34,015 nucleotides of DNA, taken from the NCBI GenBank assembly GCA_036336715.1, contig JAYZFP010000081.1, forward strand, positions 1 to 34,015, in the 5' to 3' direction. This document shows, in pieces, positions 1 through 6,892 of this stretch. Each line of letters begins with the position of its first letter. The first letter of the stretch is position 1. The position numbers were made by a program, and so were the translations under genes. Under the pieces are notes generated by a model that saw only the letters and a list, made by a program, of their open reading frames with translations, did no database searches and had not been told where the DNA came from. The DNA comes from JABAAE01 sp036336715 (GTDB lineage: Bacteria > Planctomycetota > Planctomycetia > Pirellulales > Pirellulaceae).

Positions 1-1
1 A

Positions 2-1183
2 GAAAATGACGAGGAAAACATTGAAAAGTACTACCTTGATCTCAAGGCTGCGAATCCGGAAGCGGACGACCTGAAGCACGCTCTGTTTTTTACGGCACTG
101 CGGAGGGACGAGAAAGCATTTGCCATGGAGTTGCAGCGTGATTTGGCTCCCGAAAACGGAAGTGGTTTTTACCTGTCCCATTACGTCGTTGCCATGCAGA
201 TATCCAAAAAGAAGGGGATGCGGCGTGAGGACTTTGAACTGATGAACCGGCATCTCAAGATTGCTACGCTCGATAGCCGTGTTCCCGAAGATGCCTTTCG
301 ACTTCTTGGTGACGGTTGTTACGCGGTGGGACAGTTTAAATCGGCGATTGAGAGCTATCGGAAAATCAGTGAACCTTCATCCGAGATTTTGTACAAAATC
401 GGACTTTCGTTACTGAGGACTGACAATCAGTCGCAGGCCAACGATGAATTGGGCCGTGCGGCAGAGGGATTCCAGGAAAGCTACGATGAAAACAAACAGG
501 ACATCCGGTCTTTGATTCTCTGGACCAAGGCCCTTTATTTCATTGGCAGAGTCAATGAATCCGAGGAAATCCTGTTGACCGCTCTCAACAGTAATGACAA
601 CGTGGCCATCCGGAATGAACTGATTCAAAGTTACCTGGTTCAGTTGCGTTCGAACCGAAACGTGGTCCGGCGGATGGAAATGCTGAAACGGATTTGCGAA
701 CTGGATCCATCGATGCGGATTAATCCCAATACCCGGCAGGCATTTTTCGCACTCGCAAATTACCTTGTCAATGAAAACCGGTATCTGGAGGCAAAGGCCT
801 ATTACGAGGTTTGTTCTTCCCGGATTGATTTTCCTCCCAGTGTTCGGAACAACCTGGCCTGGGTGGAAATGCAGTTACCCGAAGGCGACATGGAGCACGC
901 GCTGAAACTTTCGACGGAGGCGATTGAGCAGGCGAGGAATGTTCGTCCGGAGTTTCATGGCACCCGGGGCCAGGTGTTGGCACGACTCGGAGAGTGGGAA
1001 AAAGCCCGGGTGGAACTGGAGCAGGCGTTACCTGAAGTCTTTGATAAAGGGCAGGTCCAACTGGCGCTGTCGGCAGTCCTTGCAAGACTGGGGAAGCAGG
1101 ATGAGGCGGAAAGCCTGTTTGCCAAGATAGCAGACAATGATTTCAAGACATTGGCCGACCTGCTGGAAAAATACCCGAAATAG
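2..1183 (+). CDS. TPR-repeat protein, 5' end truncated by the window edge
   Basis: The reading frame is open from base 2 and runs without a stop to TAG at 1181-1183, so the true start lies outside the window. The internal ATG at 125 is not a convincing start because coding-like sequence continues upstream of it. The visible 393 residues are helical and rich in tetratricopeptide-like repeats, such as the stretch with A-F-R-L-L-G-D-G-C-Y-A-V-G-Q-F and later pairs with W-E-K-A-R-V-E-L-E-Q-A-L. TPR arrays are protein-binding scaffolds; no catalytic domain is visible in this part. Large TPR proteins are common in planctomycetes, and the missing N-terminus could carry a kinase, membrane or other domain. 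I cannot name a function. A 278-bp gap separates it from the next gene, so the two need not be co-transcribed. Confidence 0.85.
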   Translation, partial: ENDEENIEKYYLDLKAANPEADDLKHALFFTALRRDEKAFAMELQRDLAPENGSGFYLSHYVVAMQISKKKGMRREDFELMNRHLKIATLDSRVPEDAFRLLGDGCYAVGQFKSAIESYRKISEPSSEILYKIGLSLLRTDNQSQANDELGRAAEGFQESYDENKQDIRSLILWTKALYFIGRVNESEEILLTALNSNDNVAIRNELIQSYLVQLRSNRNVVRRMEMLKRICELDPSMRINPNTRQAFFALANYLVNENRYLEAKAYYEVCSSRIDFPPSVRNNLAWVEMQLPEGDMEHALKLSTEAIEQARNVRPEFHGTRGQVLARLGEWEKARVELEQALPEVFDKGQVQLALSAVLARLGKQDEAESLFAKIADNDFKTLADLLEKYPK

Positions 1184-1364
1184 CCTGGGAGTGCCTCCGG
1201 GATATCAGACTTGTTTCCCCGCCATTAAAGTGACTGCGATCTTCGGGATGTGCATTTCCGGCAAATCAAAATGCCTCTGCAGTCTGATGTTTGACGGACG
1301 GGGCAGAAGTTGGAAACACGGGTCCGGTTGACCCGCTGGAAGCCGGGGAAACTACTCCCGCAAA

Positions 1365-1393
1365 TTGTCGCTTTCGGAAATTTTTTCGATAAA
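1365..1393 (+). promoter_or_regulatory. Candidate sigma-70-type promoter for the DUF1559 gene
   Basis: TTGTCG at 1365-1370 and GATAAA at 1388-1393 are separated by 17 bases, each with two mismatches from the housekeeping consensus. It is the best match I found in the 278-bp gap before the DUF1559 gene. It lies about 70 bases upstream of the ATG at 1462. The match is modest and could be chance. Confidence 0.25.
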
Positions 1394-1461
1394 GCCTGAA
1401 AACGCCAATCTTTCTGTCTGGCGATTCAGCAGGTCCGGATTCTGACCACGGGGAAATTTGA

Positions 1462-3096
1462 ATGGAATTCAACAGGATACAAATGTTTGTTCTGGTTTTG
1501 GCTGCGTCCTGGACATCGAATGCGATAGCGCCCCTTCAGGGTGTATCGCAAACAACCGCTCAGGATTCGCCCACTGATAAATATCTTGGTGATACCGGCG
1601 GTGTGGTTTTTGAAGTAAGCAAGGAGGATCTGCTGAAGTCCAAAGACTATCGTTCCCTGGTGGAATTGATGGACCTGGGGGGGAATTTCAAACGGCAATT
1701 CGGCTTTTCCATTGGAGAGACCAGGCATTTTGCCGGGTCTGTTTCGGGGCCAGACGATGCTTTTCTTAAATTGGTTCTGCAGTCCAGCAGGGATATTGAC
1801 CCCCTGGCTTTCATGCGGGCCAATGGATGGGTGCGGGGAAAACAACTGCCGGAGACCAGGAGTTTCCGCGATCAGACCTATTATGAAATCAACAGGGGAA
1901 CAGAGAAAATCGGGGTATTTCAACCGACCGATCAATCGGTTGTCGTGAATCGGATCGAAGTGATTGAAGAAATGGTCCGGGGCAGGAAACCAGAACAGGA
2001 GCTTCTCCGGTCAAAGGACTGGCTTGGGTTGGAAGACTTCCAGCTCAAGTTTGCGATCGGTGACCGGCTGTTTGAGCAATGGAGGGAGGAATACCAACGC
2101 TTCAATAGTGGGCGTTCCTCGTCCGATCCGATTCTGGACCTCGTTGGACCGATCAACGAAAAAATCGTCCGTGCCTGTGGTGGATTGAAGCTGGATGGCC
2201 AGCTCAACCTGAGGATCAGCCTGTTTGCAAAGACCCCCTCCGCCGCCGGGCAAATCAAAACGTCGCTCGAGGCACTGGTGCAGATCGGCGAAACGATGCT
2301 GGGGCCGGACCAGGCGGAGTTGATTGAGGGCGTTTCGGATCCCGAGATGCAAAAAATCACCAGGGAAGGGATGGCTTTCCTGGATGACCTGATTGAGTCG
2401 CTGGAATTCAAGCGCCTTGGGCGGGAATTGAGGATTACGGCCCGGGCAGATGCCAAGTCTTTTGTCCGGAATGTCCTGCCGGATTCGATTCAGGCAGCCC
2501 GAAAAGCCGCGCAGCGAACCCAGAGCATGAACAACATGAAGCAGTTGGGATTGTCCATGCACAATTACCATGACACCCACAAAGGGTTCCCGCCCGCCGT
2601 GCTGATCGGTCCCAAGGGGCATCGCCACAGCTGGAGGATTGCGGTCCTCCCCTACCTCGGGGAAATGGAGCTTTACGAGCAGTACCGCCTGGATGAACCG
2701 TGGGACAGTCCAAACAACCAAAAGGTGATGAACCGCATGCCGGAGGTCTTTCGGCACCCGACCGAGCCCGACGGTTCGGTGAATACCCGCTACCTTGCTT
2801 TCGTGGGCCCCAAGTCACCCTTTTCCGCCCCGGATGGCTTCCGGTTCAGTGACTTAACGGACGGTTCATCCAATACCATTATGTTTTTCAGCGGTGCCAC
2901 CCAGGTGCCTTGGACCAAGCCTGAGGATATCGAGTACGATCCGGAGCAGGAAATTCCGCTCAAGGATGGCCCCTTTGAAAAGGGGTTCAACGCGGTCTTT
3001 TTTGATGGGAGCGTTCAGTTCATTCCGAGTGAAACTGGCTGGGAAAAACTTCATCTCCTGATCCAGGGCAACGATGGTCAACCGGTGGAACGCTAA
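1462..3096 (+). CDS. Secreted DUF1559-domain protein with a non-prepilin N-terminus
   Basis: This 544-residue protein carries the planctomycete DUF1559 domain at roughly residues 341-520. The diagnostic segments are the M-N-N-M-K-Q-L-G-L-S-M-H-N-Y-H-D-T-H run followed by G-F-P-P, then S-W-R-I-A-V-L-P-Y-L, and the C-terminal F-N-A-V-F-F-D-G-S-V-Q-F. In typical family members the domain follows a type IV prepilin-like leader and helix. Here residues 1-34 look like an ordinary Sec signal peptide, and about 300 residues of unrecognised globular sequence precede the domain. A relic of the usual linker, I-Q-A-A-R-K-A-A-Q-R, is still visible just before it. The domain's role is unknown; pseudopilin or surface functions have been suggested for the family. 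The protein is probably periplasmic or on the cell surface. The gene is convergent with the next one. Confidence 0.85.
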   Translation: MEFNRIQMFVLVLAASWTSNAIAPLQGVSQTTAQDSPTDKYLGDTGGVVFEVSKEDLLKSKDYRSLVELMDLGGNFKRQFGFSIGETRHFAGSVSGPDDAFLKLVLQSSRDIDPLAFMRANGWVRGKQLPETRSFRDQTYYEINRGTEKIGVFQPTDQSVVVNRIEVIEEMVRGRKPEQELLRSKDWLGLEDFQLKFAIGDRLFEQWREEYQRFNSGRSSSDPILDLVGPINEKIVRACGGLKLDGQLNLRISLFAKTPSAAGQIKTSLEALVQIGETMLGPDQAELIEGVSDPEMQKITREGMAFLDDLIESLEFKRLGRELRITARADAKSFVRNVLPDSIQAARKAAQRTQSMNNMKQLGLSMHNYHDTHKGFPPAVLIGPKGHRHSWRIAVLPYLGEMELYEQYRLDEPWDSPNNQKVMNRMPEVFRHPTEPDGSVNTRYLAFVGPKSPFSAPDGFRFSDLTDGSSNTIMFFSGATQVPWTKPEDIEYDPEQEIPLKDGPFEKGFNAVFFDGSVQFIPSETGWEKLHLLIQGNDGQPVER

Positions 3097-3195
3097 GGTC
3101 CGGAGTCCCGGATATAATCGCGACTCGACCGGTGTTTCCCTGTTGGAGTGCTTCCGCTCATTGCGACTACTGCATGACCACTCGGTGGCAATCGG

Positions 3196-4158
3196 TTAAA
3201 ACCTGACTTTCTGTCCCAGCCCCTTTTCGAGGGATCTTTGGTAAACGTGGTTCGCGACGTACAGGTCCTGGATGGCGTTCCCCACTGATTTGAAAAGTGT
3301 GCACGCGGCGGGCTCCTCCGGGGGCGGATTTGCCAGGGTATCTCCAATTGCGTGGAGGTCACTCTCGTGGATGTCACCGTTCTTCAGTCCCAGGAAGATC
3401 TCACCGGCTTCCTTTTTGCAGGTACTCACCTGGTCGACATAAATCCGGGTCGAGGACAGGATTGCGGGATCAAATTCCTGCTGGTCGGACCGGTAGGACC
3501 CGATGGCGTTCATGTGAAACCGGGGCGGCAGGCACCTGGCTTCGAACAGGGGAGACCGTGACGATGTTGCGAGACAGAGAATCTCGGATTCCCGGATTCG
3601 ATTGCGGTCGGTGGTCCAACGAAAATCGACTGCGTGTTCCCGTTCAAGCTGCTGGCAGAACTCACGCCCCCGGTCGTGGTTACGACTGAATACGTCTACC
3701 TGGCGGATGGGGCGTATGGCGAGAATCGCTTCTGCGCAGGAGCGTGCCTGCTTCCCGGTCCCGAAAAGGGTCAACCGGCTCGAGTTGCCCGGTGCCAGCA
3801 GGTCGGTGGCCATTCCGACCGCTGCACCCGTCCGGAGTGCCGTGATTTTTTCAGCGTTCATGAGCGATTTGGGCTCTCCTGTTTTCCGGTCAAAGAGCAG
3901 GATCGTCCCATGAATCCGGGGGAGGCCGCGATCGGGATTCCGGTCTGCAAGGTTGACCACCTTGAGGCCGAATCGGGGCGTTTCCAAATCGCAGACCGGC
4001 ATGACGAGGGAGAGGCTCTCGTCGGTAACCGGGAGGTGGATACGTTCCGGGACAAGAGCCTGTCGTTTGCTCAGGGCGCGGAAGGCCTCTTTCATCAGTT
4101 GAATCGCCTCCTTTATCGAACAGAGGTCCGAAACGAGCGAATCGGGCAGGATCTTCAT
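3196..4158 (-). CDS. Ornithine cyclodeaminase/mu-crystallin family protein
   Basis: The 320-residue product belongs to the ornithine cyclodeaminase/mu-crystallin family of NAD(P)-dependent enzymes. These include ornithine cyclodeaminase, alanine dehydrogenase, ketimine reductase and opine or siderophore amino-acid synthases. Visible hallmarks are the K-V-V-N-L region, the stretch with N-A-E-K-I-T-A-L-R-T-G-A-A, the dinucleotide-binding G-T-G-K-Q-A-R motif, and the later F-H-M-N-A-I-G-S-Y segment. I chose the ATG at 4158 because family members usually begin close to the M-K-I-L-P-D-S sequence. An in-frame ATG at 4239 would add 27 residues that do not resemble the family, and neither start has a clear Shine-Dalgarno site. 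No amino-acid biosynthesis genes sit beside it, so the substrate cannot be assigned. It is probably monocistronic and cytoplasmic. Confidence 0.85.
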   Translation of the reverse strand: MKILPDSLVSDLCSIKEAIQLMKEAFRALSKRQALVPERIHLPVTDESLSLVMPVCDLETPRFGLKVVNLADRNPDRGLPRIHGTILLFDRKTGEPKSLMNAEKITALRTGAAVGMATDLLAPGNSSRLTLFGTGKQARSCAEAILAIRPIRQVDVFSRNHDRGREFCQQLEREHAVDFRWTTDRNRIRESEILCLATSSRSPLFEARCLPPRFHMNAIGSYRSDQQEFDPAILSSTRIYVDQVSTCKKEAGEIFLGLKNGDIHESDLHAIGDTLANPPPEEPAACTLFKSVGNAIQDLYVANHVYQRSLEKGLGQKVRF

Positions 4159-4445
4159 CACTGATCTTGATGGAAAAAAAAGGTTGGGGAAACGGTTTTT
4201 GATGCCCTTGAATGCCTCAAAATGAGACGCAAGTGCCATTTTGAGAATCGGTTTCAGGGGAAACCCCTGTTAAAGCTTGCAGAATCGTTTGGCACAGATT
4301 TTGCGAAATATTTCTTTTGAGCGGGAAAGATTGGGCCTTGAGTTCTTATCTCTCTTCTATCCGCCGTTCGGGACCCCCGCTCTTTTTATAAATCATAAAC
4401 TGTGGATTTGGTCTCTCACGGATGGATCCGCTGACTATTATCAGG

Positions 4446-4475
4446 AAACGCCCGGAATCATGCCGGGCGTTTTTT
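4446..4475 (+). terminator. Intrinsic terminator, strongest in the plus direction
   Basis: AAACGCCCGG at 4446-4455 pairs perfectly with CCGGGCGTTT at 4463-4472 around a 7-base loop, and the T run continues to 4475. In the plus direction this is a textbook Rho-independent terminator. In the minus direction it begins at the stop codon of the P-loop kinase gene but is followed by only three T residues, so it may act bidirectionally. No plus-strand gene is visible upstream of it. Confidence 0.7.
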
Positions 4476-5118
4476 ATGGAAGCTTTGATTCGATTTCGTT
4501 CAGGATCCGCGTCGCATCCAAATTCCCTTCGCGAACCAGTTCGGCTGCAATTTCCACATCCGAGAGTCGCTGGTAAAGTCGGGTACGGTTTTGCAGTAAT
4601 GATGGAAAACAGCGTTTCAACGCCTGAAGCGGTTCTTCATGGGGGCCGGGATCGAATTCGGAGCCCCAAATGACCGGCTTTGGCATTTGGAAATAGGTTT
4701 CCGCCAACAGGTTGCAGAGGGTCTCCGAAACCCCCAGGCCGACGATCAGGTAATGTTGAGCCAGCCAGTCCAGCAGACTTTGCGATCCATAGATGATGCT
4801 GCCTGTCGTATCGAGGACAAAATTCCGGGTGCCGCTGAATTCAATACGGGTATGCTGCTCCTCAAGTTGAAGATAGGTCTCCCGGTTTTTCAGGTACTTT
4901 TCCTCGAAAGGGTGTCCCAGCCAGTTGGCGGATTCCTCAAGGGAGTGGATTCCGAGAGATTGGTTGATGGCGGAGTCGACTTCGAAAAACTCGAATCCAA
5001 GTTCCTTTCCAAGCTGTCGACCGAGCGTACTCTTGCCGGAGTTTGACATTCCGACCAGTGCGATCCGCAGTCGAGACTGTTTTTGCAGGTTACGGAATTC
5101 GGACCGGGCCAATAGCAT
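4474..5118 (-). CDS. Shikimate-kinase-like P-loop protein
   Basis: This 214-residue protein has a Walker A motif, G-M-S-N-S-G-K-S-T, near residue 23, followed by F-F-E-V-D-S-A-I, which matches the acidic Mg-binding position after the P-loop in shikimate and gluconate kinases. An E-E-K-Y-L-K-N-R-E-T-Y segment corresponds to the region after the shikimate-binding arginine in that fold. However, the expected Gly-Gly-Gly substrate loop is replaced by L-D-T-T-G-S-I-I-Y. A true shikimate kinase is therefore doubtful, and the substrate may be another small hydroxylated metabolite. The gene follows the epimerase gene after 12 bases and is probably translated from the same transcript, which hints at a sugar or polyol pathway, though this is inference. 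Its stop codon abuts a hairpin that may terminate the transcript. Confidence 0.7.
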   Translation of the reverse strand: MLLARSEFRNLQKQSRLRIALVGMSNSGKSTLGRQLGKELGFEFFEVDSAINQSLGIHSLEESANWLGHPFEEKYLKNRETYLQLEEQHTRIEFSGTRNFVLDTTGSIIYGSQSLLDWLAQHYLIVGLGVSETLCNLLAETYFQMPKPVIWGSEFDPGPHEEPLQALKRCFPSLLQNRTRLYQRLSDVEIAAELVREGNLDATRILNEIESKLP

Positions 5119-5130
5119 GATGGATTCCTG

Positions 5131-6030
5131 TCAGTTCACGCACGAAATGGATTTGATGATCTGTTCGATTGTCTGCCTCAGGCGGTCGTCTCCGCCAAAG
5201 TGCATTCCCAGGCCTCGGATTTTGGAAGCGTTGATTTCATGACGTGGAAGGGTTGGCTCTCCATCGATCCTGGCGTTGCTCCCACAGATTTCCCTGGCAA
5301 GGCTGGCAACCTCGTATTGGGAAACGTAGCGGTCATAACAGGCATAGATTTCTCCTGCGGTCCCTGCCTGGCCCAGGAGAAGCTGGATCGACCTCGCCAC
5401 ATCGGCGGCATGGACTTCCTTGCCCCCCTTGCGACATTCAACATCCTCTCCGTTTACCACCCGTTGAATCAAGTCGTACCATTTTGAATGTGGGGCGGTA
5501 TGGTGCAGACCGTACACACCGGTGGGACGGATGGCACAGATGTCAAAACCGTGACCCCGACCGTAACTGTGGATGAAGTTCTCGATGGCTGCCTTGTGGG
5601 CACCGTAGTGGGAAGTTGGCCACAACGGATGGGCTTCATCCAGTTCACGGTCAGAAAGGATCTTTTCATGTACCGAACAGCTGGAAACAAAAACGAACTT
5701 TCCAAGCCCGGCTGCAATGGCGGCTTCAATCAGTTTCAGGCTACCGATCACATTGGTCTGTACGAATTGAACGATATCGCCCTCTTCGCCCTGGAATCGC
5801 ACCCCGGGTTTCCAGAACGCGTTGTGAATGATTGCATCGCATCCAGCGACGAGTGCTGCAGACGACTCACCGGATTGCAGATCGCCTTCAATCCATTCAA
5901 CGGATTCGCAGGTCGTTGGTCGTGTCAAGGCATTCCGGTACCAGCACCTGAGTGAATGTCCGGACTGGACGAGGTGGTCGATGATGTATCGACCGATAAA
6001 ACCGGTTCCACCTGTTAATGCGATTTTCAT
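5131..6030 (-). CDS. NAD-dependent epimerase/dehydratase (extended SDR)
   Basis: The 299-residue product is an extended short-chain dehydrogenase/reductase. It starts with the Rossmann motif G-G-T-G-F-I-G at residues 7-13, has the conserved H-N-A-F-W region, a serine-rich V-F-V-S-S-C-S-V strand, and the catalytic Y-G-A-H-K-A-A (YxxxK) motif. Such proteins oxidise, epimerise or dehydrate nucleotide sugars, or reduce ketones or aldehydes, using NAD(P). The C-terminal half fits the substrate-binding part of the family. It is the first gene of a likely two-gene unit with the P-loop kinase-like gene. It is divergent from trpC across a 76-bp spacer that contains two copies of an 8-bp direct repeat. 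The exact substrate cannot be read from the sequence. Confidence 0.85.
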   Translation of the reverse strand: MKIALTGGTGFIGRYIIDHLVQSGHSLRCWYRNALTRPTTCESVEWIEGDLQSGESSAALVAGCDAIIHNAFWKPGVRFQGEEGDIVQFVQTNVIGSLKLIEAAIAAGLGKFVFVSSCSVHEKILSDRELDEAHPLWPTSHYGAHKAAIENFIHSYGRGHGFDICAIRPTGVYGLHHTAPHSKWYDLIQRVVNGEDVECRKGGKEVHAADVARSIQLLLGQAGTAGEIYACYDRYVSQYEVASLAREICGSNARIDGEPTLPRHEINASKIRGLGMHFGGDDRLRQTIEQIIKSISCVN

Positions 6031-6039
6031 TTCGTTATT

Positions 6040-6069
6040 CTGGAAGTCGTAGATTGCATTACTGGAAGT
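6040..6069. repeat. 8-bp direct repeats spaced two helical turns apart
   Basis: CTGGAAGT occurs at 6040-6047 and again at 6062-6069, a period of 22 bp, within the 76-bp spacer between the divergent epimerase and trpC genes. Same-face spacing in a shared promoter region is what a regulator binding site could look like. With two short copies, chance is not excluded. Confidence 0.4.
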
Positions 6070-6106
6070 TTAATGTAAGGCCGCTCATTCGCATAAGGGA
6101 CCGATC

Positions 6107-6892
6107 TTGCCGACCATTCTCGATGAAATTGTCGAGCACAAGAAACTGGAGTTGGAGGCTGCCAGGCAGAGGATTTCCCTCGGAGAACTGGAATCCGATG
6201 TCAGGGATATGCCGCCAGCGGCTGATTTTCTGGCTCCCCTGAGGGAGGACTCCCGGGTGTCCCTGATCGCCGAGGTTAAAAAAGCCAGTCCGTCCAAGGG
6301 GCTGATTCGAGCCGATTTTGAGCCGCTGCAAATTGCCAGGGAATACGCTGAAAACGGTGCCTCCTGCATCAGCGTTCTGACGGATGAAAAATATTTCCAG
6401 GGCCACCTGGATTTCCTGGGCAGGATCTCCTCGCAGTTGGATGTCCCTTTGCTGCGTAAGGAGTTCGTGATCGATCCCTACCAGGTATTTGAAGCCAGGA
6501 AGCACGGCGCTTCGGCAGTCTTGCTGATTGCAGAATGCCTTGGGGATAGCCAGTTGCAGGAACTCCATGACCTGGTCGTGGAATTGGAGATGACCCCCCT
6601 GGTTGAATTTCATGAAATCTCAAACCTTGAGAGATCCCTGGCAACCGGGGCCAGCTTGATCGGGGTCAATAACCGCGACCTGAAAACCTTTCACACCGAT
6701 TTGGATCATGTTATCGGTCTGCGGAAACAGATTCCGTCAGACCGAACGGTGGTCGCCGAAAGCGGTATCTTTTCGTGGGAGGACGTCCAGAGAATCTCGG
6801 CAGCAGGTATCGAGGCCATGCTGGTCGGCGAATCGCTGATGCGGCAGGACTCGGTTGGTGATGCGGTGAAAAAACTCCTGGGGCGGGGTTAA
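6107..6892 (+). CDS. trpC: Indole-3-glycerol phosphate synthase
   Basis: This 261-residue TIM-barrel enzyme converts 1-(2-carboxyphenylamino)-1-deoxyribulose 5-phosphate to indole-3-glycerol phosphate in tryptophan synthesis. The family signature L-I-A-E-V-K-K-A-S-P-S-K-G is present, with the catalytic lysine, followed by L-R-K-E-F-V-I-D, the G-V-N-N-R-D-L motif, A-E-S-G-I and the C-terminal phosphate-binding L-V-G-E-S-L-M. Length is standard for a monofunctional TrpC. The start is a TTG at 6107 with an AAGGGA ribosome-binding site about 8 bases upstream; the N-terminal P-T-I-L-D-E-I-V is what the family shows. No other trp genes are in the window, so the pathway genes are scattered, as is often the case in planctomycetes. 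The stop codon overlaps that of the convergent sulfatase gene. Confidence 0.96.
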   Translation: MPTILDEIVEHKKLELEAARQRISLGELESDVRDMPPAADFLAPLREDSRVSLIAEVKKASPSKGLIRADFEPLQIAREYAENGASCISVLTDEKYFQGHLDFLGRISSQLDVPLLRKEFVIDPYQVFEARKHGASAVLLIAECLGDSQLQELHDLVVELEMTPLVEFHEISNLERSLATGASLIGVNNRDLKTFHTDLDHVIGLRKQIPSDRTVVAESGIFSWEDVQRISAAGIEAMLVGESLMRQDSVGDAVKKLLGRG

